Below, piece by piece: positions 17,822-24,952 of a DNA stretch of 35,941 bases. Where the stretch lies: the IMG/VR virus record IMGVR_UViG_3300021185_002242, positions 1-35,941 of that record; one strand, given 5' to 3'. The notes below the pieces were generated by a model, which worked only from the letters and a program-made list of their open reading frames with translations, was not told the DNA's origin and did not search any database. Position 1 is the first letter of the stretch. Each line of letters starts with the position of its first letter. Origin of the DNA: a virus. The translations under genes were made by a program, and so were the position numbers.

Positions 17822-18877
17822 TTACTCATGGACGTCATCCAGATAGTCGGGAGCAAGATGCTCGTAATTTTTCCTGACTGTCTCAACCGTATCCCCCATG
17901 AATTTAGCTACTTTCTCGATTGGAACGCCACGGGTAATAGCGCGCGTAGCCCATGTATGTCGAAACACATGCGGATGCAAATCATCTATGTTGAGGCTCT
18001 GACCCAAAGACCGCACCGCCTCGTAGAGTGACGACGGCTTATCCAGCACATAATCGTTTATTGCCTCGCTCTTGGCGCGCTCCAGGACTGGTTTCAGCAT
18101 GGGGCTTATGGACAAGGCTGGCCGTCGTTTGATCGATTGCAAGCGCCCCTGCGGATTGAACTGTATCTGGTTGCGCTCGATGCTGACTTGATCCCACCGC
18201 AGCTGCTCGATGGCCGTCTTGCGCTGTGCTGTCTCCATTGCCAGCATCACGAACCGGCCGACCCTCGACATGCGGTTTGATGGGCGTCGTCCACGTCCGT
18301 TGATGACGTGGTTCGAGCAAGTATCGCGAAGCAACTGCACCTCGTCCTCAGTCAGTACCCGATCTCTGGGCGGTGATGGCGGCGGAAGCTCGATGTATGG
18401 TATAAGGTCGTGAGGTATTCTTTGTTCGCGTGGTTCCACCCGCTCGTTCATAAAGCGCAGACAAGCGCGCAGCCGTTGCAGTTCACCTCGAATTGTACCT
18501 GATGCAGCCTTGCTGTAGCCGACTAATCCGTTCTTGCGCAGCTCAATGTACTTTTTACTGTCTTCTCGCTCGATATGGCTTACTGGCATCCAGCCAAAAT
18601 ACGCATTTAAGTTGTTTACTATTGATGGGTAGCGAACTTCACTTAGCATTCGGCCCTCAACCCATTGTGACATCCATAGGTCTAAGCACACCCTTACAGT
18701 TGGGTCTTGCACTACCTCGGTGAAAATTTTGTGATCTTTCAGCCAGCCCGAAAACCGCAGCGTTGCGATTTCCTGATCTGTCGTCCTAAGCGATACTCTT
18801 TTGCTGCGTCCGTCTTCTCGGAACGCGACATACCACTTTCCGTTTTTGTGTTGTTGCAGCTCTGGTGGCTTTGACAT
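17822..18877 (-). CDS. int: Tyrosine recombinase integrase
   Basis: A 351-residue site-specific recombinase for integrating and excising the phage. The N-terminal part has an arm-binding-like start (NGKWYVAFREDGRSKRVSL), then a SAM-like core-binding domain (about residues 60-155) and a catalytic domain. Catalytic residues visible are the first Arg in AMETAQRKTAIEQLRW, a Lys in SIKRRPALS, the H-x-x-R box in HPHVFRHTWATRA and the Tyr nucleophile in VRKNYEHLAPDYL. The His or Trp usual just before the tyrosine (LGH-type motif) is replaced by Asp in KFMGDTVETV, a variant not rare in alphaproteobacterial integrases. The ATG is preceded by GAGG eight bases upstream. The start overlaps the excisionase gene. 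It is the last gene of the leftward repressor operon. Confidence 0.93.
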   Translation of the reverse strand: MSKPPELQQHKNGKWYVAFREDGRSKRVSLRTTDQEIATLRFSGWLKDHKIFTEVVQDPTVRVCLDLWMSQWVEGRMLSEVRYPSIVNNLNAYFGWMPVSHIEREDSKKYIELRKNGLVGYSKAASGTIRGELQRLRACLRFMNERVEPREQRIPHDLIPYIELPPPSPPRDRVLTEDEVQLLRDTCSNHVINGRGRRPSNRMSRVGRFVMLAMETAQRKTAIEQLRWDQVSIERNQIQFNPQGRLQSIKRRPALSISPMLKPVLERAKSEAINDYVLDKPSSLYEAVRSLGQSLNIDDLHPHVFRHTWATRAITRGVPIEKVAKFMGDTVETVRKNYEHLAPDYLDDVHE

Positions 18878-19038
18878 CGTGATACCTCTATAAATCTCTC
18901 AACTGCTACTTGGGGGATGCGAACAGCGGTGTTTGTCAGTCGAATGGTGGGGAGAAATCCGTTTGTTCTGTACCTGGTGATCGTCTTGATCGACACTGAC
19001 AGCAAACGTGCAGCCTCCTTTTGCGTAAGAAGCTGCAT
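18739..19038 (-). CDS. xis: Excisionase / recombination directionality factor
   Basis: A 99-residue protein with an N-terminal winged-helix (MerR/excisionase type) domain: LLTQKEAARLLSVSIKTITRYR followed by the wing GFLPTIRLTNTAVRIPQVAVERFI. This is the standard form of phage excisionases and plasmid DNA-binding HTH_17 proteins, which bend attachment-site DNA and favour excision. Residues after about 55 are polar and low in complexity. The last 46 codons overlap the beginning of int in another frame (139 bases). AAAGG eight bases before the ATG lies inside the end of the repressor gene, so translation is probably coupled. Co-transcription with the repressor is unusual; it could instead act as a transcription factor for int. 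Confidence 0.75.
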   Translation of the reverse strand: MQLLTQKEAARLLSVSIKTITRYRTNGFLPTIRLTNTAVRIPQVAVERFIEVSRCQSHQSCNNTKTESGMSRSEKTDAAKEYRLGRQIRKSQRCGFRAG

Positions 19039-19042
19039 CGGT

Positions 19043-19456
19043 TTAACCTTTTAGAATATTCATGACCTCGAGAGCCTTGGCTGCGGGAACCTTCATGTTC
19101 ACGCGCAACCAGAAATTTTCGGCATCGCTCTCGATGGATTTGATTTCAAGCGTTGGCTGCTCGGCAGCGTTTGCTTGCGCGTCATAGTTAGGAAACAGCA
19201 CGTCAACCTCAACATCTAGTGCGTCGGCCAATTTGGTAAGGTTCTTTGGCGAAGGCACTGAACGGCCTCGGACGTACTGGCTGATCGAATCTCGACCCAT
19301 CCCAGACGCGCGCGATAGATCGCTTTGTGACATGCGCTTTTGCATCATGAAATTGTACAGTCTTTTGCCAAATTCCTGTCTAGTGAGAATTTTTTGGCTG
19401 TAATCTATGCTATTGTCTGGGCTATTACCGCCCCTAGTCATTATCGATTTTGTCAT
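19043..19456 (-). CDS. Phage repressor, XRE-type HTH, no peptidase domain
   Basis: A 137-residue DNA-binding protein. The HTH runs from about residue 25 to 85: FGKRLYNFMMQKRMSQSDLS, then MGRDSISQYVRGRSVPSPKN, with the typical ALDVEVDVLFPN end. A short C-terminal domain (about 50 residues, WLRVNMKVPAAKALEVMNIL) probably dimerises. No S24/LexA-type peptidase is present, so RecA-triggered self-cleavage is not expected and induction must use another route. I place the start at 19456 (GGGGAG just upstream); a start at 19519 would run through the operator palindrome. It is divergent from the Cro-like gene and heads the repressor-xis-int operon. Confidence 0.8.
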   Translation of the reverse strand: MTKSIMTRGGNSPDNSIDYSQKILTRQEFGKRLYNFMMQKRMSQSDLSRASGMGRDSISQYVRGRSVPSPKNLTKLADALDVEVDVLFPNYDAQANAAEQPTLEIKSIESDAENFWLRVNMKVPAAKALEVMNILKG

Positions 19457-19505
19457 CTTACTCCCCAAGCAATCGACACCTTTTGACTGACAATGTGCAT
19501 ATATC

Positions 19506-19518
19506 TGCCAATTTGGCA
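19506..19518. promoter_or_regulatory. Operator-like perfect palindrome
   Basis: TGCCAATTTGGCA is a perfect 6-1-6 inverted repeat in the divergent switch region between repressor and Cro-like genes, next to an A/T-rich tract (19521-19543). It is the best candidate for the repressor operator. The tract contains TATAAT at 19532-19537, but no well-spaced -35 for it is evident. Confidence 0.6.
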
Positions 19519-19542
19519 ATGTAATTTTTTTTATAATTTATA

Positions 19543-19572
19543 TTGACCCGCCACATGGGCTGTGCTTTTAAT
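19543..19572 (+). promoter_or_regulatory. Candidate early rightward promoter
   Basis: TTGACC (19543-19548), 18-base spacer, TTTAAT (19567-19572) resemble sigma-70 elements. Transcription would begin near 19580 and lead into the Cro-like gene and the replication operon. The operator palindrome lies about 25 bases upstream of the -35. Confidence 0.45.
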
Positions 19573-19608
19573 CACCAAATACGACTTTCTAACTACAAGT
19601 GGCACGTT

Positions 19609-19848
19609 ATGAAGACAAACATATCTATAAATACGAGACTTCTTGTCCGTGATTTCGGTGGGCTTACCGCAGCAACACACGGGCTAAACGAAGTAGGACA
19701 TCAAATCACTAAAAATGCAGTCGATAAATGGCGCAGGCGCGAAAGCCTGCCGTCGGAGTCGATGTTGGCGTTTGCCGTATTGGCAAAACAAAAGAACCAG
19801 CGTTTCGACTTGCTGGATTACGTTATCAAAAAAGGAGATGTAAGGTGA
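19609..19848 (+). CDS. Cro-like HTH regulator
   Basis: A 79-residue protein, first gene of the rightward early operon and divergent from the repressor. Residues about 16-50 (FGGLTAATHGLNEVGHQITK, then AVDKWRRRESLPSESML) fit a short Cro/YdaS-type HTH, with the recognition helix around ITKNAVDKWRR and the usual Pro-Ser after it. Such proteins shut off the repressor promoter during lytic growth. The start at 19609 (MKTNIS) is chosen because it lies downstream of the candidate promoter; an in-frame TTG at 19543 would overlap it. The ribosome site is weak (AAGTGG), compatible with low expression. Confidence 0.65.
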   Translation: MKTNISINTRLLVRDFGGLTAATHGLNEVGHQITKNAVDKWRRRESLPSESMLAFAVLAKQKNQRFDLLDYVIKKGDVR

Positions 19849-19955
19849 AAGAGATTGGAAAACTAGACAATGCTTCCTGGTGGCCTGTGTGCACCTGGGG
19901 GTGGATGGCAAACGGCCCTGGCAAAGCGGGGCCAGTTTCATGGATGACAATGTAA
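19845..19955 (+). CDS. 36-residue Trp-rich peptide
   Basis: A GTG overlaps the Cro-like stop (GTGA) and is preceded by a strong AGGAGA site at 19833-19838. The peptide has five tryptophans and a Gly/Pro-rich middle (WGWMANGPGKAGPVSW). The strong ribosome site and tight coupling make it a probable small gene. No family recognised. Confidence 0.45.
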   Translation: MKEIGKLDNASWWPVCTWGWMANGPGKAGPVSWMTM

Positions 19956-20236
19956 TAAAATTAGTCAAAAACCAATTTGACGTAAGCTATGAATTAAATG
20001 AGTTTGAGCAAGAGCTAAAAGAACTAGAGGTTCTTAGCCCAGCAAAAATGCACATACAATCCTTGGTAGCTGAAATCGCAACAAGCGAAAATATTGACTT
20101 CGAGGTACGGCTGGACGCTGCGCGCGTTTTGCTAGAAAGCTCAGACCTATTTCCAATATTTTTCAAATTGGAAGGCGGTCACGAAATGCTTCAACAGATC
20201 ATAAAGGATAAATTGCGTGATAGTGTACGGAATTGA
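19940..20236 (+). CDS. Hypothetical early protein, 98 residues
   Basis: An acidic, helical protein starting MDDNVIKLVKN at 19940, overlapping the end of the Trp-rich peptide gene. A start at 19880 is possible but would overlap that gene more and has no ribosome site. A heptad-like Leu/Glu pattern (FEQELKELEVLSPAKMHIQS) suggests a coiled coil. It precedes the resolvase in the early operon and overlaps it by 20 bases. Function not recognised. Confidence 0.55.
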   Translation: MDDNVIKLVKNQFDVSYELNEFEQELKELEVLSPAKMHIQSLVAEIATSENIDFEVRLDAARVLLESSDLFPIFFKLEGGHEMLQQIIKDKLRDSVRN

Positions 20237-20693
20237 TCCTGGCTTGTCTGGCGCAATAGCGCGCTTTGATCTGACGGAGGGCTTTCTTGAAATTCACGAC
20301 ATGCCAATCATGGAAGTGAATAAAAAGAAATCTGTATCTCCGCAGCTCGTTAGCGATATATTGCGCCAGCAACACGCTCCAGTTTACATTGAAAAGGTGG
20401 GCGCTATGCCTGGGCAGGGTGTCTCTTCGATGTTTAGCTTTGGCCGCTCCTACGGTGTATTGCTGGGGTGTGCTGCTGGATTGCAAATGCCGACCACTGT
20501 TATAACGCCTGTCGAGTGGCAGCGCGCGCTCAAATGCCAAAAAGGCAAAGACGGCAACAGGCAACGAGCCTGTGAACTATTCCCTGCATACAGCCAGCTG
20601 TTCGCCCGAAAGAAGGACGACGGCAGAGCGGATGCTGCTTTACTCGCCTATTATGGCGCTTTATTTGTCGAGAGTGTTGATTATGACGGATGA
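20217..20693 (+). CDS. RuvC-like Holliday junction resolvase
   Basis: A 158-residue RNase H-fold nuclease. The start IVYGIDPGLSGA is the RuvC first strand with catalytic Asp7. VYIEKVGAMPGQG gives the second acidic residue, Glu59. The C-terminal DDGRADAALLAYYG supplies the last acidic pair (Asp135 and Asp139 region). Length matches phage RuvC-type resolvases, which cut recombination intermediates and branched DNA before packaging. The GTG start at 20217 is supported by AAGGA eight bases upstream. It lies next to a RecB-type nuclease gene, forming a recombination/processing pair. Confidence 0.85.
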   Translation: MIVYGIDPGLSGAIARFDLTEGFLEIHDMPIMEVNKKKSVSPQLVSDILRQQHAPVYIEKVGAMPGQGVSSMFSFGRSYGVLLGCAAGLQMPTTVITPVEWQRALKCQKGKDGNRQRACELFPAYSQLFARKKDDGRADAALLAYYGALFVESVDYDG

Positions 20694-21501
20694 CATAAAC
20701 GGATTTATAACGCATGGCATCAAGCGGATCAGCGTGTCAAACGTGAACAAATTCAGAGAAGCCCCTGATGCGTGGGCTTGTCAATACTTGGGCGGTCATC
20801 GCTTTCCGACTGGCTGGGCTGCGGTCCAAGGCCAAGCCGTTGAGAGCGGCGTTGAGCTTGGGCTGTTCGGCGGTGGCGGCATCGATGATTGCGTCAAGGA
20901 AAGCATCGATCAGCTTAAAAGCGCTTCGATGGTGCTGAACAACCGCCCAGAGGAACTGGAGAAGCGCATTCCGATTGTCACGCGGATGACTGAAACCGCA
21001 CTCGAAAACCTTATGCCGCTCGGCGCACCAGAGAAGCCGTCAGAAGGCAAACGGCAGCACAGCGTTGGTATCGACGTGAGATTTCGAGAGGGTCCAGGCG
21101 GCACTGTACCTTTGTTGGGTTTTCTCGACTTTTACTATCCACAACACAACCTCGTTGTTGACCTCAAAACGACGTCGAAATCGCCGTCAAAGTGGTCACT
21201 GGGCCACGGAATACAAGCTGCCGTCTATCAAAAAGCCATCGAAAGCATGACCGGCAAGAAGCCTGCCGTCAAATTCGCATACGCGCTGACGCGAAAGAAA
21301 GACCCCTACGTCGAGTTGGAGCTGACCGACGAAGATGCGGCCGACTTTCTCAAGCAGTTTAAACAAACGGTAATCCAAATGGAGGCTCTACTTAGCATGA
21401 CGGACGACAGCCAGAAGATCATCAGTGTGCTGCCGCATAATCCAGACACCTTCTATTGGAACAATGCCGAAGAAATCCGCAAGACATTCTACGGCTCCTG
21501 A
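20683..21501 (+). CDS. PD-(D/E)XK nuclease (RecB/YqaJ-like)
   Basis: A 272-residue nuclease of the PD-(D/E)XK superfamily. Metal- and DNA-binding motifs are visible: Asp149 in LLGFLDF, Asp160 and Lys162 in VVDLKTT, and the RecB-family Q-x-x-x-Y motif in GIQAAVYQ (Gln178, Tyr182). The N-terminal SVSNVNKFREAPDAWACQYL resembles the Cas4/AddB-type PDDEXK_1 start. I chose ATG at 20683, which overlaps the resolvase by 11 bases; a longer frame upstream would run inside the resolvase gene. Likely role is a 5'-3' exonuclease in phage recombination or replication. No partner annealing protein is clearly present unless the next ssDNA-binding candidate serves. Confidence 0.8.
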   Translation: MTDDINGFITHGIKRISVSNVNKFREAPDAWACQYLGGHRFPTGWAAVQGQAVESGVELGLFGGGGIDDCVKESIDQLKSASMVLNNRPEELEKRIPIVTRMTETALENLMPLGAPEKPSEGKRQHSVGIDVRFREGPGGTVPLLGFLDFYYPQHNLVVDLKTTSKSPSKWSLGHGIQAAVYQKAIESMTGKKPAVKFAYALTRKKDPYVELELTDEDAADFLKQFKQTVIQMEALLSMTDDSQKIISVLPHNPDTFYWNNAEEIRKTFYGS

Positions 21502-21808
21502 TGCGTATTGGTTCACCGTCCAGAATGACACAGAGCCAACGGTCTTAGAAGTGCTGTGGCTACGGGTCATAGAACAAGCGTGGCGCGACTGTCACGACAT
21601 AGACAACAACGATGTCTACAAGGCGCGCGATGCTCAAGAAGCGCTTTGGTGGGTCATCGAAAACGACAATGACTTTGACGCTGTGTGCAACCTCGCTGGC
21701 GTCAATCCAGACCAATTTCGTGCAGTCACGCTTAAATCTGTGACTGAACGATATGACCGGGCTTTCCTGGCCCAAGTGTTCGCCCAACACTTTAATTTTG
21801 GGCGCTAA
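21464..21808 (+). CDS. Small conserved phage protein, function unknown
   Basis: A 114-residue protein with TVLEVLWLRVIEQAWRDCHD, then KARDAQEALWWVIENDNDFD, then VCNLAGVNPDQFRAVTLKSV. The V-C-x-L-A-G-x-x-P-x-x-F/V-R signature is, as I recall, shared by many alphaproteobacterial phage proteins of unknown role and looks like an HTH or adaptor helix pair. The start at 21464 overlaps the nuclease by 38 bases; the ribosome site is weak (TTGGAAC). It lies between nuclease and SSB-like genes in the early operon. Confidence 0.55.
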   Translation: MPKKSARHSTAPDAYWFTVQNDTEPTVLEVLWLRVIEQAWRDCHDIDNNDVYKARDAQEALWWVIENDNDFDAVCNLAGVNPDQFRAVTLKSVTERYDRAFLAQVFAQHFNFGR

Positions 21809-21832
21809 ACAACGGACTGCAAAGGATACTCA

Positions 21833-22426
21833 ATGCCGTTAAATTTTGTAAACGAAGGTGGTGGAGGCGCATTTGTGCGTTTCTCAGTAGAAGATAACGA
21901 GTGGCTGCGCTCAAGCGAAGGTGGCGATCTCAAAGAATTTGATCCGTCAAGCGGCGTTGTCGTTGACGTTGCAAACGTTCAGCTGGGCTGGCTCAAGCTA
22001 TCCGGTGGACGTGATTGGGTTGAATGGCCCAGCAATGATCCGACAAAAGCACCTCGCCCCAGCGATCAGCACAAGCAAGGCTTTCTCGTAAAGATGTTCA
22101 GCAGCAAGCTGTTTGGCGACGAGCCTGTGCGTGAGCTTTGCACCAGTCAGACCGGCATGAATATCTTTATCAAGAAATTGTACGAAGAATGCGAAGCCTC
22201 GCCCGACTTCAAGGCTGGCAAAGTACCAGCAATTGCAATCACCAAAGCCAAAGAAAAAATGAAGATCGGCGCTGGTTCCACCCGCGTCCCGCCATACGAA
22301 ATCAAAGCATGGATGGACCGACCTTCTGAGTTAGCTGGCGGTTCGCCTGTGGCCGCAGCTCCTGCTCCTGATGTTTCGACCTCTTCCGCATCAGGGGCCG
22401 ACGACGACGTTTCTTTCGAAATCTAG
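21833..22426 (+). CDS. Probable phage single-stranded DNA-binding protein
   Basis: A 197-residue protein with a beta-rich N-terminal region (about 1-110: FVRFSVEDNEWLRSSEGG, VVVDVANVQLGWLKLSGGRD, WVEWPSND), a helical middle (FIKKLYEECEASPDFKAG, KAKEKMKIGAG) and a flexible Ala/Pro/Ser tail ending SGADDDVSFEI. An OB-like core, disordered linker and acidic aromatic tip are the architecture of phage SSBs such as T7 gp2.5. The gene sits between nuclease and primase-helicase genes. A strong terminator follows directly, so it would be made in excess over downstream genes, as expected for an SSB. The fold itself is inferred; no family motif proves it. Confidence 0.5.
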   Translation: MPLNFVNEGGGGAFVRFSVEDNEWLRSSEGGDLKEFDPSSGVVVDVANVQLGWLKLSGGRDWVEWPSNDPTKAPRPSDQHKQGFLVKMFSSKLFGDEPVRELCTSQTGMNIFIKKLYEECEASPDFKAGKVPAIAITKAKEKMKIGAGSTRVPPYEIKAWMDRPSELAGGSPVAAAPAPDVSTSSASGADDDVSFEI

Positions 22427-22437
22427 TCGTCATCACT

Positions 22438-22465
22438 GGGGGGCGGTTCGCTGTCCCCCTTTTTT
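22438..22465 (+). terminator. Strong intrinsic terminator, TTCG tetraloop
   Basis: A nine-base-pair stem (22438-22446 with 22451-22459, including two G-U pairs) closes a TTCG tetraloop and is followed by six T residues (22460-22465). This is a textbook intrinsic terminator, located inside the early operon between the SSB-like gene and the primase-helicase, not at its end. Confidence 0.9.
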
Positions 22466-22483
22466 ACTAACTTGGGGTCAATC

Positions 22484-24646
22484 ATGGCAGATAAATTAAG
22501 ATGGGCGAAATTCTGGGCCGACAAAGGCTTCAGTGTTGTACCAGTCCACTATGTAAAAGAAGACGGATCATGCAGCTGTTCGGCTGGCGCGGGTTGCGAC
22601 AGTCCAGGCAAACACCCAGCACCCTCACGCTGGAAGCGGTATCAAGAAAAACGTGCCGACGACGACCAGCTAGAAATGTGGTTCGAGGGTCGATTCAAAG
22701 ATTACAATATCGGTGTGGTCACTGGCTCCATCAGCGGCAACGTGTATGCCGTGGATGTTGACGTCAGCGAAGGCAAGGTAGGGCAAGAAACGCTCGACGA
22801 TCTATCGATGGCAAATGACGACATTCCAGAAACCTTTGAGCAGCGCACCGGATCAGGTGGAAAGCATATCTTTCTGCGCGCACCCGAAGGCACAGCAATC
22901 ATTACAGGAAAAAACGTCCTAGGCGATGGCATAGACACGCGCGGCGAGGGCGGGTTCGTTGTCGTCGCACCATCTAATCACAAATCAGGTGGTAAATACC
23001 GGATAGAAGACTGGGCGCTGAACAACGAAATCGCAGACAGTCCCGAATGGGTGACGCAAATCAGCAAGACAGACGCAGCGCGATACGACGACACAACCAT
23101 CCAAGACAAGAAAACCGATATGTTTGGCGACCTCACGGATGGCCGCGAAGGCTACATGGTCGAGCTGATCTTGGGAACCATCCGCACATGGTGGGTAACA
23201 AAAGGTGTGCTGCCGACAGTCGAAGAGCTGGTTGATGACGCTTGGCCCACGTTTGAACTAAAAGCAAAAGCCCGTGGCTCGTCGCTGGCCGACGACGGCC
23301 GTGGCAAAGACCTGTTCCAACGAAAGGCTTGGTATCAGCTCAAACGCGCAAACAACAACGAACTCCGCATCCTGCAAAACGTCGAGCCAGGATCGGAAGC
23401 AAATACTGGGGTGCAGTCGTTCACTGCTGCCTCCGGTATGTCCGAAGGCCCTTCGTCAGTGACCCCAAGCTCTGACGAGGGCTTTCGGATTTCAGATTGG
23501 GGCATGAACCGATACGTCGGGGAACCGCCAGAAATGGAATGGCTGATCGATGGCGTCCTCCCAAGGCGCGTACCCGGCCTTATTTCTGCGATTGGCGGTT
23601 TGGGCAAGTCGTTCATGCTCTTAGACCTTGCCATGAAAGTCGCGGGTGGCGATCAAGGAATGCACCGCGAAGACGCGCTTGGAGGGGACGTCGTTCATAA
23701 TGGCAAGGTCGTTTATTTCGGGGCAGAAGACAGCGCCAATAGTATGCACAGACGCATATCGAGTATCGGAGGCCCGAACCTCAGAGATCGAGCAGCCGGA
23801 AACCTGTTTGTCGTGCCAATGCCAGATGCAGGGGGACCAACGCCGCTCATTGTCAACGCAATGGGCCAATACAGCGTGACACCCGCATTCGTAGAAATAC
23901 GCAAGCAGTTGCTCGATCTTGGAGACATCGCGCTAATCATTATCGATCCGCTCCAAGCATTCGCAGCTGCCGACATCAACACCGATCCAGCAGCAGCGCA
24001 ATACTGGTGGTCGCTCATGTCCCACCTGTGCGTCGAAACAGGCGCAAACATCCTAATCGCGCACCACATGCGAAAGGATGGCGCGTTTAACATAACAAAG
24101 GCCAGCCAAGCCAGAGAAGCGATCAGAGGAACAACGGCGCTCGTCGATGGCGCAAGGTGGGCATACAGCCTCTGGGCAATGAATGAAGCTGACGAACTGG
24201 TTCTAGCGCAAAAGTTAGACATCGAGGCGGGTGTCGGCCAATGCGCCCAGGGTGCAGTCGTCAAAACAAACGATCAGTGCGACATGCACATCCGCAGCTT
24301 CATTAGAGGCGAGACTGGACTGCTGATTGATCGAACAATGGAAATCAGTGGAATCCTAGACGCATCAACGAAGCTCGACAGAGGCCAGACGCAAGCCGTT
24401 TTCGACGAAATCTATCGTCGCTGGAACACGTCAGAGCCGTTTTCAATGGCCGTCAACACGCAGCGCAGCCTCCAGACTTTCCTACATTCCGACTATGGAA
24501 TGCCGAAACGCGCCGCCAAGTCATACATCAAGGCGTGGAGCGACCAAGGCTTCATCGAAAGCGCGGTCCACGACAGCAAAACAAAGACAAAGGGCATTAA
24601 AGTAATAAAGACGCCCGACCAGCAACAATGGAGGGCATACTCGTGA
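22484..24646 (+). CDS. Primase-polymerase / RecA-fold helicase fusion
   Basis: A 720-residue replication enzyme. The N-terminal archaeo-eukaryotic PrimPol domain (about 5-190) has the Cys-rich start CSCSAGAGCDSPGKHP, the DxD metal site at Asp91/Asp93 (YAVDVDV), the GGKHIFLRAPEG motif and DGIDTRGEGGFVVVAPS. The C-terminal RepA-like AAA helicase domain (about 350-600) has Walker A GGLGKS at 371-376, Walker B LIIIDPLQAF with Asp488, and LIAHHMRK as a sensor-type motif. The last 100 residues resemble a winged helix. Start ATG at 22484 follows GGGG; a TTG 12 bases earlier is less likely. With no phage DNA polymerase seen, it would prime and unwind for the host replisome. The iteron cluster 0.6 kb downstream is its probable origin. 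Confidence 0.88.
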   Translation: MADKLRWAKFWADKGFSVVPVHYVKEDGSCSCSAGAGCDSPGKHPAPSRWKRYQEKRADDDQLEMWFEGRFKDYNIGVVTGSISGNVYAVDVDVSEGKVGQETLDDLSMANDDIPETFEQRTGSGGKHIFLRAPEGTAIITGKNVLGDGIDTRGEGGFVVVAPSNHKSGGKYRIEDWALNNEIADSPEWVTQISKTDAARYDDTTIQDKKTDMFGDLTDGREGYMVELILGTIRTWWVTKGVLPTVEELVDDAWPTFELKAKARGSSLADDGRGKDLFQRKAWYQLKRANNNELRILQNVEPGSEANTGVQSFTAASGMSEGPSSVTPSSDEGFRISDWGMNRYVGEPPEMEWLIDGVLPRRVPGLISAIGGLGKSFMLLDLAMKVAGGDQGMHREDALGGDVVHNGKVVYFGAEDSANSMHRRISSIGGPNLRDRAAGNLFVVPMPDAGGPTPLIVNAMGQYSVTPAFVEIRKQLLDLGDIALIIIDPLQAFAAADINTDPAAAQYWWSLMSHLCVETGANILIAHHMRKDGAFNITKASQAREAIRGTTALVDGARWAYSLWAMNEADELVLAQKLDIEAGVGQCAQGAVVKTNDQCDMHIRSFIRGETGLLIDRTMEISGILDASTKLDRGQTQAVFDEIYRRWNTSEPFSMAVNTQRSLQTFLHSDYGMPKRAAKSYIKAWSDQGFIESAVHDSKTKTKGIKVIKTPDQQQWRAYS

Positions 24647-24792
24647 CCGACTTCGAAAAACTAATGGTCGAAGCAATCAAACGCCAAGCCGAAATCATGG
24701 TGCTGGACCTCAAACGTAAACCGCAACGCCTCACGCAAGTCCAACGCGCGGAAAACATCGTCGCAATCGCAGAGAAGCTGATCCGTGACTAA
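24643..24792 (+). CDS. 49-residue helical protein
   Basis: A GTG start overlaps the primase-helicase stop (GTGA). The whole peptide is one or two amphipathic helices rich in Lys/Arg/Glu/Gln (KLMVEAIKRQAEIMVLDLKR, then VQRAENIVAIAEKLI). It is a genuine coding candidate, since its stop in turn overlaps the next gene's start. Function unknown; a small protein-binding helix pair is likely. Confidence 0.55.
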   Translation: MTDFEKLMVEAIKRQAEIMVLDLKRKPQRLTQVQRAENIVAIAEKLIRD

Positions 24793-24952
24793 GTGGATCG
24801 ATTGCCCGACATGCGAAGGCGAGGGCGAATACCTCGTCGAAGTGCCAATGCGCCAGAGCTTCACCCGTGACATCGGGGAATACGAAACGGAATGGCAAAC
24901 CTGCGAAGATTGCAACGGTGAAAAACAGATCGAAGAAGAGGAAGACGAATGA
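24785..24952 (+). CDS. DnaJ-type zinc-finger mini-protein
   Basis: A 55-residue protein with two Cys pairs: CPTCEGEGE near the start and CEDCNGEKQ near the end, separated by about 30 residues, followed by an acidic tail (EEEEDE). The C-x-x-C-x-G-x-G form is that of DnaJ central zinc fingers, here reduced to one site. It starts at GTG 24785, overlapping the previous stop, and its TGA overlaps the next ATG (ATGA). It may bind host proteins or nucleic acid; no function is known. Confidence 0.65.
   Translation: MTKWIDCPTCEGEGEYLVEVPMRQSFTRDIGEYETEWQTCEDCNGEKQIEEEEDE

Noticed and set aside
18210-18723. Plus-strand frames opposite the integrase
   Set aside because: Antisense to a clear integrase with catalytic motifs; no start signals.
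23713-24264. 183-codon minus-strand frame opposite the primase-helicase
   Set aside because: Lies across the Walker B part of a certain gene; composition is that of a shadow frame.
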